Shown: positions 25,469 to 34,607 of the stretch, piece after piece
Numbering within the stretch: the first letter of the stretch is position 1
Layout of the letters: every line of letters starts with the position of its first letter
Origin: Fuerstiella sp.
GTDB lineage: Bacteria; Planctomycetota; Planctomycetia; Planctomycetales; Planctomycetaceae
Length of the DNA: 38,454 nt
Direction: 5' to 3'
NCBI GenBank assembly: GCA_029247265.1
Contig: JAQWLN010000128.1
Location: 1-38,454, forward strand
Translations under genes and position numbers: made by a program
Notes under the pieces: generated by a model
Databases searched by the model: none
What the model was told of the DNA's origin: nothing
What the model saw: only the letters and a program-made list of their open reading frames with translations

Positions 25469-26884
25469 TTAGCCCATCAGTTCGGGAATTGGTTTCCCGT
25501 GCTCAACGATACGCGTGGGGCGGCCGTTGAAGTCTTTGATAAAGACGTTGGACGAATCGATGCCCAGGTGATGGTAGATCGTTGCCAGAAAATCACCGGC
25601 GCTGCAGATGCGTTCGATGGAGTCTTCGCCGCGTTTATCGGTGGCTCCGATAAAGCGTCCGGTTTCGATGCCGCCGCCGGCCCAGATGTTTGAGAACGCT
25701 CGTGGCCAGTGATCTCGTCCGGGCTGCCGAGTTCCCGCAGGAGCACTGGCATTGCCGGCACCCGTGCTGGGCTGGTGACTGATTTTCGGTGTGCGACCGA
25801 ATTCACCGGTCACCACAACCAGTACTCGCTTATCGAGGCCACGGTCGTAGATGTCTTCGATCAATGCTGAGACCGCCTGGTCATAAGCTGCAGCACGGAA
25901 TCGCAAAGCATCAAAGACGTGATGATTGACCGCGTGGTCATCCCAGTTGTTGACTCGGCCACACAGTGGCCCTCGCAGACTGCTGGTCAGCACTTCGACA
26001 CCGGCTTCCACCAGTCGACGAGCCAGCAGCAGCTGCTGCCCCCAGCTATTGCGGCCGTAACGGTCACGAGTCGCATCGTCTTCTTTGGTCAGGTCGAACG
26101 CTTCTTTGGTCTTTGGATTTGTCAGCAGCGTCATCGCCTGAGTTTCGAATTCGTCCAGCGCCTGCAGTTCGCCGGCCTGATCAAAGGCTCGTTCCAGCGT
26201 ATCCAGATTCTGTCGCAGCGATGAACGTCGACTGAGATGCCTGACTTCGTTGGCATCCGAAAGACCGATGTTAGGCACGACGAATTTCGGGCTGTTTGGA
26301 TCACCGGTCACCGAAAACGGCGAATACGCGTCGCCCAGATATGCGGGCCCGGCATACGACGTCGGCGGACTGACGCCAACATACAGCGGCAATGGATTGG
26401 AACGCTGGCCTTCCTGAGAACGCAGGTAATTGGTCACTGACATCCAGTCCGGCAGCCGCGGTTTCGGTTTATCCCGAGTGTCCGAATCACCGGACAGCAT
26501 CTGCATCGATCCAGCCGGATGACCACCAGCCGTCTGTCGCATGGATCGCAGAACGGTGAACTTATCTGCGATCTTCGCCTGCAGTGGCAGCAGTTCCGTA
26601 AAGTCCAGACCGGGCACTTTGGTCGGGATGATGTCGAACGGTCCTCGATATTCCGTACCTGCGTTGGGCTTGGGATCGTAGGTATCGATGTGAGAACAGC
26701 CACCTGGCTTCCAGACCATGATGACTGCCGTCTTTTCGTCGTTGCTCTTCACGGGACTGGCAGCGCGCAGCCGCAGCATGCCTGGCAGGCTGAGCGACGC
26801 AAAGCCGGCCAGACCCATCTTCATGAAACCTCGACGACTTCCCGGTCCGGGACAGATGGAGGACGCGTTAAAAGGGTGACTCAT
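25469..26884 (-). CDS. DUF1501 protein with Tat-type signal
   Basis: 471 residues. A twin-arginine-like motif SRRGFMKMGLAGFASLSLPG (16-35) suggests folded export. The DUF1501 body shows VWKPGGCSHIDTYDPKP, then GDSDTRDKPKPRLPDW, and near the C-terminus VVVTGEFGRTPK and GRDHWPRAFS, which resemble the metal-site blocks of alkaline-phosphatase-superfamily hydrolases. Biochemical function is not established. It is the last gene of a trio: its ATG overlaps the stop of the PPC gene by four bases (ATGA). DUF1501 next to DUF1549/DUF1553 is a recurring planctomycete pairing, suggesting the proteins work together in the cell envelope. Confidence 0.92.
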   Translation of the reverse strand: MSHPFNASSICPGPGSRRGFMKMGLAGFASLSLPGMLRLRAASPVKSNDEKTAVIMVWKPGGCSHIDTYDPKPNAGTEYRGPFDIIPTKVPGLDFTELLPLQAKIADKFTVLRSMRQTAGGHPAGSMQMLSGDSDTRDKPKPRLPDWMSVTNYLRSQEGQRSNPLPLYVGVSPPTSYAGPAYLGDAYSPFSVTGDPNSPKFVVPNIGLSDANEVRHLSRRSSLRQNLDTLERAFDQAGELQALDEFETQAMTLLTNPKTKEAFDLTKEDDATRDRYGRNSWGQQLLLARRLVEAGVEVLTSSLRGPLCGRVNNWDDHAVNHHVFDALRFRAAAYDQAVSALIEDIYDRGLDKRVLVVVTGEFGRTPKISHQPSTGAGNASAPAGTRQPGRDHWPRAFSNIWAGGGIETGRFIGATDKRGEDSIERICSAGDFLATIYHHLGIDSSNVFIKDFNGRPTRIVEHGKPIPELMG

Positions 26885-29190
26885 TTCTTTTCAACCTCTT
26901 CCGCCGGTTTGACGCGGATCGCAATGGGTGTCGACACAACGATGTCGACGATATCTTTGGGTGCAGCTTTCGTGGTCGCCGCTTTGAGTTGTTTGTCGGC
27001 TGCCGACACGGCCGCGTCAGCGGACTTTTGTTTCGCAGCCGCATCCTGCGCCGATTTTTCGACTTCGGCTTTCTGTTCGTCCGGAGCGGTCTTTGCAGCT
27101 TCGGCGAGATTCTTTGCTTCGACCGCCAATGTTTCTGCGTTCTTCTTCGCCGCATCAAGAATAGCTTCGGCAGCAGTGACGGCCTGTGGGTGATATCGGT
27201 ACTTGGCGACCGGGCTGCCATAAAAAGCGATGACATAGTCGCCCGGCGGCGTTTTCAATTTGGCAAGGTCCAGCACGACCTCAGAAGCGTCAGCATACAG
27301 CGGAATATCAAAGGCGGGGACGTGCTCAAAACCTGCGCCATACGTTTTCAACGATGTCTTCTTGCCCGAAAACTCGCAACGCCGGGTCTGCACCAGTGGA
27401 ATGGTCAGCGTCTGTCCGGCCGTGACTTCCCAGACTTTGTCTTCCGTGGCAGCGATTGTCAGCGGAGCGAACTCGGAATCACACACGGAAACCGGTACAT
27501 CCGCCAGTAGGCGTGGACTGGGAATTTCGTTCCAGGCATTCGGCACGGGCCATGCCATCGACGCCATGCGACATGGGCGAGTGACAGCCTGTCCATCGAT
27601 CATGGCGTGGGCGAAGAAATTTGCACTGGTCAAACCCTGAGGGGCGTTCTGGTCAGCGGTGATCAGCATGATGCCGCGAGATTTTCCGGCCGGTATCTTC
27701 AGTCCTGTCGCCGTGACTCCATCCGGCAGGTTGTCCATCACCAGATCAATCTCACCATTGAATCCATCGCGTCGGACAACGACAACTTCAAATGGCATGG
27801 TCGCGCCGCCACGAAGGGCGATCGGTTTTGACAGAGCGTTCCGGTCCCCGTTTCGCAGCGTCATGTGCAGAGCCCAACCGACTACTGCAAAATCAGGAGA
27901 TGCCTGACGAACAATCAGTCGATACACATTCTTCGGATCGCTACGCGTTCCGCCGAACAGGTCGGACAACTGCAGACGGTGGATTCCGTCTTCTTTGATT
28001 TCCACCTTGCCGATGATGTCCGCCGATCCGGCGTTGTAGGGTGGGCCGTCGTATGAGTATCCGTTACCGGAGACCTTAACGGGGCTGGGAATATCGGTGA
28101 GCTCGACCAGATCGGTCACCTTTTCATCCGTCCCTTCGCCACTGACATGCTGAACGACGATGGATGGGTCGGTAGGCAAACCGAATCGTTCGGACGCCAC
28201 TTCCACCCACCAGATTTCGCCCTTCTTTGCCGTGAATTCAAACGTGTCAACATCGGCGGCGGGAAAGAAGTTGCCGGAAATATCGCAGGGCAAAGTGATT
28301 TTCTGAGCCTGACCGTGTTTGTTATTGGGTTCAGATTCGTCGACAATAGCGTCGTCGTTCAGCCCCATCGGTGGCCAGGAGAACGAGCTGACAGTTTTTG
28401 TTGCCGGCAGTCGCGGAATCGTTTCGTCGCCCACCGCTTCCTGCAGCACGAGGCGGTAAAAGTATTCCTGACTGCCGTTGAAGGTCAGGTCATGAACTTT
28501 GATGACATAGCGGCCCGCGTCCGGCGCCGTGAAATCGATCGCTCCACCGCGACGTTCAACCTGCAGGTCGTTTCCCTTTGCGTCTGCGACGATTAACACT
28601 GGGTTGAGTTTGGAATCGATTCTCTTCGCCGCACAGTCAACAACGATTCGCTGCCCTTTCTGAGCCTCGAACACGTAATGATCAACCGCCTGTTTTGTCA
28701 TGGCCGCGTTGCAGACGGAATTCACCGTCACGGCCATTGCGGTTTCCACCGATGTGTTTGGCTTCACCTGAAGTGTTTCGGGCAGCGAGCCTACGTTGAA
28801 AACTCGAGATGACGAAATACCGAGTCGTGTCATGACGCGAGCTTCGTGAATACCAGTCGGGCAATCCGCTGAGATCGTCACCACGTACCTGTTCGCCACG
28901 GGCTGGCCGTTGTCGTCCAGCTTCTGTGTGGCCGTAATGCCGGGATGGGAAAAACTCAGCTCGTCAGCGTCTTCGAAGTTCTGTCCCGTGATGGTCATTT
29001 CGACGCTGGTTCCGACCTGCCCGCCCATCGGCAGTGTGGTCATCAGCCGCGGCGCAGGCAGACACACGGATTGTGCGAGAGCCGTTGACGAGACGATGAT
29101 CGCCGCTGCGATAACGGGCATCACGCTTGTTACCAGGCTGGAGTTTGGGACCGAAGGACGCCAGTCGTGTTCAGAGACGTTGTTATGCAT
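26881..29190 (-). CDS. Exported PPC-domain protein with Ala/Lys-rich C-terminal helix
   Basis: 769 residues, probably exported: a hydrophobic segment (24-40, ending TALAQ) follows a 23-residue lead, so M24 could be the true start. An IPT-like beta-sandwich (about 50-115) is followed by PPC (bacterial pre-peptidase C-terminal) beta domains at about 140-250 (DHYVFEAQKGQRIVVDCAA...GRYVIKVHDLTF) and about 285-410 (VDTFEFTAKKGEIWWVEVASER). Later beta-rich regions follow. The C-terminal 100 residues are an Ala/Lys/Glu-rich predicted coiled coil. PPC domains bind or position partners rather than catalyse. The gene starts seven bases after the DUF1549/1553 stop and overlaps DUF1501, so the three are one operon. 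Confidence 0.85.
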   Translation of the reverse strand: MHNNVSEHDWRPSVPNSSLVTSVMPVIAAAIIVSSTALAQSVCLPAPRLMTTLPMGGQVGTSVEMTITGQNFEDADELSFSHPGITATQKLDDNGQPVANRYVVTISADCPTGIHEARVMTRLGISSSRVFNVGSLPETLQVKPNTSVETAMAVTVNSVCNAAMTKQAVDHYVFEAQKGQRIVVDCAAKRIDSKLNPVLIVADAKGNDLQVERRGGAIDFTAPDAGRYVIKVHDLTFNGSQEYFYRLVLQEAVGDETIPRLPATKTVSSFSWPPMGLNDDAIVDESEPNNKHGQAQKITLPCDISGNFFPAADVDTFEFTAKKGEIWWVEVASERFGLPTDPSIVVQHVSGEGTDEKVTDLVELTDIPSPVKVSGNGYSYDGPPYNAGSADIIGKVEIKEDGIHRLQLSDLFGGTRSDPKNVYRLIVRQASPDFAVVGWALHMTLRNGDRNALSKPIALRGGATMPFEVVVVRRDGFNGEIDLVMDNLPDGVTATGLKIPAGKSRGIMLITADQNAPQGLTSANFFAHAMIDGQAVTRPCRMASMAWPVPNAWNEIPSPRLLADVPVSVCDSEFAPLTIAATEDKVWEVTAGQTLTIPLVQTRRCEFSGKKTSLKTYGAGFEHVPAFDIPLYADASEVVLDLAKLKTPPGDYVIAFYGSPVAKYRYHPQAVTAAEAILDAAKKNAETLAVEAKNLAEAAKTAPDEQKAEVEKSAQDAAAKQKSADAAVSAADKQLKAATTKAAPKDIVDIVVSTPIAIRVKPAEEVEKK

Positions 29191-29197
29191 ATTGGTG

Positions 29198-31447
29198 TCA
29201 GTGGCTAAACAGAAATTCCTTTGAGTTCATCAACGCCCAGATCAGATCCCGGAAGTTCTCACGAGCCGCCTTCTTCGGGTCAACGGGCTTACCATCTGCA
29301 TCGATTTGCGGTTCGTTCAGATAGGCCAATGCCGTCTGCATTTCGCTGTGATGTGGTTTTCGGAAGAAGGCGGCCATATACAGCGCCTCAATTTTTTCTT
29401 CTGCGGCTGCGTCACTGCTGGCCAGTTGGGCGGCCCGTCCGTTTGCGGTCGCCAGTTTTGATTTGATTTCCGACGAATTGATCAGGTGCAGACTTTGCGC
29501 AAGGCTGGATGACTGAATGCGTTCGCATTCGCAGACGCTCTGGCTGTTGGGTCTTCCAAAGACCTGCAGGAACAGAGATGCTTTGTTGTAACTGTTGTCC
29601 GGCAGTCCTACGGCGCTTGTTCCGGCCGGCAGGTTCGCAAACTTCGTCGTTGCGCCCGTCAGATAGTCGATCGCATCCAGCAACACTTCGGCCTGCAGTC
29701 GTCGGGGATAGTATCGTGAATAGTTCTGACGATCGACGAGATTGTCTTTGTTCGGCATGGCGCTCAGCTGATAGGCATTCGACCGAGTAATCGTGCGGAC
29801 CAGTTCTTTCAGATCGAATCCGCTGCTGATGAAGTGTTCTTCCAGGGCGGCCAGCAGTTCCGGATTTGTCGGAGGATTCGTGTCGCGGATATCGTCTTCC
29901 GGTTCGATCAGACCGCGATTAAAGAAATGCTTCCAGTATCGGTTCACCAGCGATTTAGCGAAGAACGGATTATCTTCAGCACTCATCCAGTCCGCCAGAC
30001 GTAACCTGGGATCCTCGTCCGCACTGATCTGTCCAACGTCGTCGCCGAAGGCGGCAGGTTTCAGAGACTCATTCGTTTTGACGTTTTTTGCTGTGGCGAT
30101 GCCGCGCTTATGAAAGATCAAATCCTCGCCGCGAGTGTCTGTGGGTTTGCGTCCGACCTGGCTGAAAAACGCCGACAGGCTGTAGTAGTCGTCCTGGCTC
30201 CAGCGTTCGAACGGATGATGGTGACATTGAGCACACTGCATTCGCACGCCCAGAAACAGCTGTGCCACATCTTCCAGCTGCTGCTTGGGTTCCTTGACTC
30301 GCTTGTACCACGCTACGGGGGGATTGCCGATGACCGTACCCGTGGCCGCCAGCAGTTCACGCACAATCTGATCGTAGGAAACGTTGGCCAGCAGGCTGTC
30401 GCGAATCCATGCATGGAATGCAAAGTTGGAAGTGATATCGCTGGCGTCGTCTCGTCGGTTCTTGAGCAGGGACGTCCACTTGTTAGCGAAGTAATCGGCG
30501 TAATTGGGACTGCGGAGCAGAGCGTCTATCAGCTGATCGCGTTTGTCGCCATCGGTACTGGCAAAGAAGGCCGTCACTTCATCTTCGGTGGGCAGTCGTC
30601 CCGCGATGTCCAGTGAAACTCGACGAACAAACGTGGCGTCGTCGCAGATGGACGATGGCGGGATTCCGATTTGTTTCAGGTTGGCAAAGACATGTTCGTC
30701 AACGAAGTTCTTTGCATCGAGCACGTCTTCAACAGCAGCTCCCAGCGGCACAGCTGCGGTAAACACCGATGCCTGACCCTGATAACGCAGCATCACGGCG
30801 ACTTTGCCTGGGATATTATGAATCTGGATAAGCCCCTTCGCAGACACATTCGCCATCGCCTCGTCGTTGGATTCGAAAAGTGCCAGTTCGGTGACGTCGC
30901 GAACGCTGCCGTCTGAGTACTTCGCCAGTGCCTGCAACTGCTGCTGTCCGTTCCTTTCGACGACACCGCGTTTCGGGATAACCTCAACAGAGAATAATTC
31001 CGGATCATTGCTGCCAGCGTAAGGCGTGCCCTGTTCAATCCATTGGCGAAGCAGTGCGAGGTGTTTCGAGTCTCGTGCCATCCGGGCGCCGCCGCCATGT
31101 GGCGTCTGTCCGGAGGCTTTCAGCAGCAACAGACTTCGTTCAGGAGCCGCACGAAACAGTCGACGACCACGACCTTCCTTGACCAGACTTTCGTAATCTT
31201 CCTGTGGTTCAAACCCCAGCAAAGAAAGCTGAAACCCATTCTGTCCGCCACCGGCCTTGGCGTGACAAGCGCCCGAATTGCAGCCCGCTTTAGTTAGCAG
31301 CGGCACAACGTCATTGACAAAGCTGATTGCGTCTTCTGTGTCGGCAGCACGTCCCTGCGCAGCACAACAGAATACGACAACGATCGAACAAATTCGGATT
31401 CGCCGAAAACTGAACTGGTGGTTGAATCTGTCAGCGGGGGCCATCAT
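29198..31447 (-). CDS. DUF1549-DUF1553 protein with Big-like domain and CX4CH motif
   Basis: 749 residues from ATG 31447, chosen because it places a hydrophobic export segment (about 18-34) near the N-terminus; the frame is open 18 codons further. A heme-like motif, CNSGACH (56-62), has four residues between the Cys, unlike the CxxCH of the other DUF1549 protein here. An Ig-like Big_2 region lies at about 154-237. DUF1549 spans about 245-420, holding CAQCHHHPF (Cys405, Cys408, His409). DUF1553 spans about 470-735 with NPFFAKSLVNRYWKHFFNRG. It is the first gene of the trio with the PPC and DUF1501 proteins. Export and heme binding are inferred; catalytic role unknown. Confidence 0.92.
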   Translation of the reverse strand: MMAPADRFNHQFSFRRIRICSIVVVFCCAAQGRAADTEDAISFVNDVVPLLTKAGCNSGACHAKAGGGQNGFQLSLLGFEPQEDYESLVKEGRGRRLFRAAPERSLLLLKASGQTPHGGGARMARDSKHLALLRQWIEQGTPYAGSNDPELFSVEVIPKRGVVERNGQQQLQALAKYSDGSVRDVTELALFESNDEAMANVSAKGLIQIHNIPGKVAVMLRYQGQASVFTAAVPLGAAVEDVLDAKNFVDEHVFANLKQIGIPPSSICDDATFVRRVSLDIAGRLPTEDEVTAFFASTDGDKRDQLIDALLRSPNYADYFANKWTSLLKNRRDDASDITSNFAFHAWIRDSLLANVSYDQIVRELLAATGTVIGNPPVAWYKRVKEPKQQLEDVAQLFLGVRMQCAQCHHHPFERWSQDDYYSLSAFFSQVGRKPTDTRGEDLIFHKRGIATAKNVKTNESLKPAAFGDDVGQISADEDPRLRLADWMSAEDNPFFAKSLVNRYWKHFFNRGLIEPEDDIRDTNPPTNPELLAALEEHFISSGFDLKELVRTITRSNAYQLSAMPNKDNLVDRQNYSRYYPRRLQAEVLLDAIDYLTGATTKFANLPAGTSAVGLPDNSYNKASLFLQVFGRPNSQSVCECERIQSSSLAQSLHLINSSEIKSKLATANGRAAQLASSDAAAEEKIEALYMAAFFRKPHHSEMQTALAYLNEPQIDADGKPVDPKKAARENFRDLIWALMNSKEFLFSH

Positions 31448-31712
31448 GTCGTTTCCGATTGAGGCCAAAGTGTGGACGCGACCTTCAGGACAGAGGGTCA
31501 CGATGTAAGGTGGGGAGAACGGCGGGAGCTCGACCGATTTCGAGTATCGACGAGCACCTAAATACTACCGCACAAAAAAACCTCCGTCTACCTTCAATTC
31601 CTGATACGACCTGCTCCGTCGGGTGTCATCGCACCAGGTGCCCCGCCACGGGGCGAAATCGCGCTGCCGCAGGATTCCCATTCCCTGTCATTTGCCGCTC
31701 GAATCAACCAAA

Positions 31713-32633
31713 TCAGAATTCCCCGACGATTTCACCTCCCTGAATTGTGGCCAGTGACTGATACAGCCCGTGATCAATATTCTCACTGATGAAACGCACC
31801 GAGCCGTCTCCCAGCATAAACTGGGCCCCCCCGACATGATGGCTGCTGAAGTCATCGAGGTGCCCGACGGGATCGTTAGGCACGTGATCGGCTGCACCAA
31901 GAATTCTCTGAAATGCCTCCTCGCCTTCAGCGACCATGCCAGGCCAGGTCGAGAACCAACCCTGAGCCGCGTCCGTCCGCCGCTCACCCACCATGAAAGT
32001 ATTCGTCGTAACGTCGACAAAATCTCGCAGCTTCACTTTGCTGTTGTGATAGAAGACACCGTCACTTGTACATTGTCCTGATGCGTGAACAGGAGAATTG
32101 CCGGGTGCATTTTCGCAACCGTCCAGTTCGTCGGTGCCGAATGAACCGACATAGTTGGCAGTCGGAAGTTCTGCCAGAACAGTTCCCGGGCTGCCTTCCT
32201 CTTCGATCCGCCATTTTTCCGGTTTCGGATCAGATGGACATTGCTAGGCGGGCAGGACGTTTTCGATGAACGGCACATTGATCAGGTCATGAATCGCGTA
32301 ATCACAGTTAAACTTCTGATACAGCGGTGCCTGGTCCAGATATGGCAGAATCATCGAGCCCCAGCCGGCGCCGTTCAGCCCCTCGTGAGCGTTGTGACGG
32401 CCATTTTCCACGGCTATCCAGCCTGTTGGAAAAGTACGGTACACGTCGTGATAATTGTGCAATGCCAGTCCCAGTTGCTTTATGTTGTTCTTGCACTGGG
32501 TACGTCGCGCTGCTTCTTGGGCCTGCTGAACAGCGGGCAGCAGCAAAGCAATCAAAACTGCGATGATCGCGATTACGACAAGGAGTTCGATCAACGTAAA
32601 TCCCCTCCGGGGGCACGGTTTGTCTGTGTGCAT
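31713..32633 (-). pseudogene. DUF1559 prepilin-like protein interrupted by in-frame TAG
   Basis: ATG 32633 starts a type IV prepilin-like N-terminus ([20 protein letters not shown]) followed by the DUF1559 opening [20 protein letters not shown] and LHNYHD. After ENVLPA at 32247 a TAG (32244-32246) stops the frame. The same frame continues with QCPSDPKPEKWR, then VGSFGTD, and ends 31713 after FMLGDGSVRFISENID, the standard DUF1559 C-terminal block. The full length would be 306 residues, normal for the family. Family proteins are numerous in planctomycetes, are thought to be exported pseudopilin-like proteins, and lack a defined role. Only a 129-residue N-terminal piece is made without readthrough; a start at 32036 could give the C-terminal piece but has no ribosome site. 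Confidence 0.85.
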
Positions 32634-32882
32634 GATATTACTCAAGAATATGTATGTAAAAAAACGCGAATTCGGTGCGGTGTATGGTTCAGTCCGTCGG
32701 CCGGTCAGCCGCGAGGTCAATCGCACGACTGTGGAACATGTTCCGGCCGGCGACGGCTGAATGGGCGCGTGCGACTGCGATGGAAATATGCGACGCGGCG
32801 ATAATGCAAACGTGCTTAACGAATACGAAATGAGACCGTATCGACCGGCGCAGCATTGAGCCGTTGGCAGCGGATTACCGTC

Positions 32883-33293
32883 TCAGGCGGGTGGTCCGCG
32901 AGCACTTTGTGGTGGAAGACTGAACCATTCGCAGTCATCGCTGACGATGGTCAGTAATTCCAGTTTCGGGATAAAGCAGTCACCGAAAACAATGGCCGGC
33001 GGAGGATCTGCCGCCTGCAACAGAACCTGACATACACCGCAATCGTGTTCTTCGTGCGGAGCGTCCGGTCCCGGAGCGTCCTGGTCGGATGTGTCTCGAC
33101 CATGGAACGGACACGTTTGGCACGAACAGCTTCCCGTCGCCGCATTTCCGTCTGACGCCGCGGCCGAATCCAGAACGTGATGGTATTGGTGAATTGCCTG
33201 ACCAAACACGAGCGCACCGACGATGGCAGCTGCAACTGCCACTTTCGAGCAAACGTAAATAATCCTGCTGAAAATCACCACGAATTTCTTCAC
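32883..33293 (-). CDS. Small Cys/His-rich membrane or exported protein (possibly DUF2946-like)
   Basis: About 136 residues from a GTG at 33293; the frame is open to 33494 (203 residues), but the extra part looks less protein-like. A hydrophobic segment near the N-terminus (FSRIIYVCSKVAVAAAIVGA) is followed by a His/Cys/Asp-rich stretch with SCSCQTCPFHG and EEHDCGVCQVL. It ends with SARGPPA. The pattern of H..CxxC plus an ARGPP end recalls small metal-linked DUF2946-type proteins, but the match is by eye. A role in metal handling is inference. No operon partner is adjacent: the DUF1559 gene lies 250 bases downstream on the same strand. Confidence 0.55.
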   Translation of the reverse strand: MKKFVVIFSRIIYVCSKVAVAAAIVGALVFGQAIHQYHHVLDSAAASDGNAATGSCSCQTCPFHGRDTSDQDAPGPDAPHEEHDCGVCQVLLQAADPPPAIVFGDCFIPKLELLTIVSDDCEWFSLPPQSARGPPA

Positions 33294-33681
33294 CCTGAGC
33301 GTGCAGCCGACGGCACAGTAGACACCTTCCAACTGCTGTTTTATACGATTGATGACGCCTCGGGCGATAACAGAATCGTTGTCAGATATGATTTTGACGG
33401 CGAGTAAATAACGTGTGTCGTCACTGTTCGCACCCGTGAGGGGGAGAAATGCAACAAATTTCGCCAGTAGCGGCGACCGAGAATTAATTTTCACTGCGGG
33501 GGCTGACCATGAGTGGTTGTGAAGTATGGCACATATGCAGACGGAAACCTGCGGCCAAATCCCTCAGTCCGTGATGGCATTGTTTGCTGTGTCGGCAATG
33601 GCGGTCGTTGCCCCAACCCCCGGTCGTCGACTATATTCGCAGCCAGTGTTCCTGCCCCATTTCATGTTTCAGTAAGAAGAA

Positions 33682-34395
33682 ATGACGATGATTCGATACT
33701 TAACTTGCTCGTTCGCTGTTCTGGTACTGGCCGGCGATGGCGTTGCTCAGGACGAGAGTTTTAAACCACTTTTCAACGGCGAAAACTTTGACGCATGGGA
33801 ACAGCAGGGCGGCGTCGCGAAATACCGAATTGAAGATGGCGTGATTGTCGGCGAGTCCGTCGCGGGCACGCCAAACAGCTTCATGTGCACAAAGAAGCTG
33901 TACCGGAACTTTGTGCTTGAGTACGAATACAAGTGTGACAACCTGTTAAATTCCGGAGTGCAGTTTCGCAGCAATGTATACGCCCTCGAAATTGTCGTGG
34001 GCGGCAAAGGTAAGAACAAAAAGATCGCGGCGGGACGTGTTCACGGCTATCAGGTTGAAATCGATCCGAACAAACCCAGCCGTATGTGGAGCGGCGGCAT
34101 CTACGACGAAGGTCGTCGCGGCTGGCTGTATCCGGGACTCAGAGGTGGCAACGCCGAAGCATTCACGAAACAGGGACAGGACCTTTACAAACCAGGCGAA
34201 TGGAACTCCGTGAAAGTGGAATGCGATGGTCCTCACATTCAAACATGGCTGAACGGCCAGCTTCGAGCTGACTTCGAAGATGACATGACGCCTCAGGGAC
34301 TAATTGCTCTGCAGGTTCACGGTGTCGGCAAACACCCGGAAGCCGTTGGCAAAACCATCATGTGGCGCAACCTGAGAATCAAAGAACTTCCATAA
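33682..34395 (+). CDS. Exported DUF1080 (3-keto-disaccharide hydrolase-type) protein
   Basis: 237 residues with a signal peptide (1-22, ending GVAQ). The domain opens with FKPLFNGENFDAWEQQGG and IEDGVIVGES, the start of the DUF1080/3-keto-glycoside hydrolase fold. It continues with NSGVQFRS, HGYQVEIDPNKP, GGIYDEGRRGWLYP and W-NSVKVECDGPHIQTWLNGQ, and ends with GLIALQVHG and the WRNLRIKELP strand. This covers the whole domain at typical length. Related enzymes cleave 3-keto-glycosides or bind glycans in a jelly-roll (concanavalin-like) fold. AAGAAGAA precedes the ATG. It is convergent with the sulfatase gene downstream, separated by the paired repeats at 34421-34572. Confidence 0.92.
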   Translation: MTMIRYLTCSFAVLVLAGDGVAQDESFKPLFNGENFDAWEQQGGVAKYRIEDGVIVGESVAGTPNSFMCTKKLYRNFVLEYEYKCDNLLNSGVQFRSNVYALEIVVGGKGKNKKIAAGRVHGYQVEIDPNKPSRMWSGGIYDEGRRGWLYPGLRGGNAEAFTKQGQDLYKPGEWNSVKVECDGPHIQTWLNGQLRADFEDDMTPQGLIALQVHGVGKHPEAVGKTIMWRNLRIKELP

Positions 34396-34420
34396 CACGG
34401 AACGGTCCGCAGCCGAGCGG

Positions 34421-34466
34421 GGCGGCCCGCGGCCGATTCGAGCTGACGCTCGGAAGGTGATGATCC
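34421..34466. repeat. REP-like repeat, copy A
   Basis: GGCGGCCCGCGGCCGATT then CGAGCTGACGCTCGGAAG then GTGATGATCC. The core forms a CGAGC-TGAC-GCTCG hairpin and the left part a GGCC-rich one. It is nearly identical to the copy at 34527. It lies between convergent genes. Confidence 0.7.
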
Positions 34467-34526
34467 GCTCCCGTTGGTCGCTGTGACACCGCAGAAATTC
34501 TGGCTGGGTGTCGTCGCGATGTTTGG

Positions 34527-34572
34527 GTCGGCCCATGGCCGGTACGAGCTGACGCTCGGAAGACGATGGTCC
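34527..34572. repeat. REP-like repeat, copy B
   Basis: A direct second copy 106 bases after copy A. Eighteen central bases (CGAGCTGACGCTCGGAAG) are identical and the GGCC-containing left part and GATG-right part differ at a few positions. Two copies in the same orientation suggest a mobile or amplifying palindrome. Confidence 0.7.
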
Positions 34573-34607
34573 TTGTGGTACCTTGAATGGTGCGACACGA
34601 CGATTCT

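Noticed and set aside
31640..31654. GCCCCG/CGGGGC hairpin before the DUF1549 gene as a terminator
   Set aside because: Only 6 bp with no T-run on either strand.
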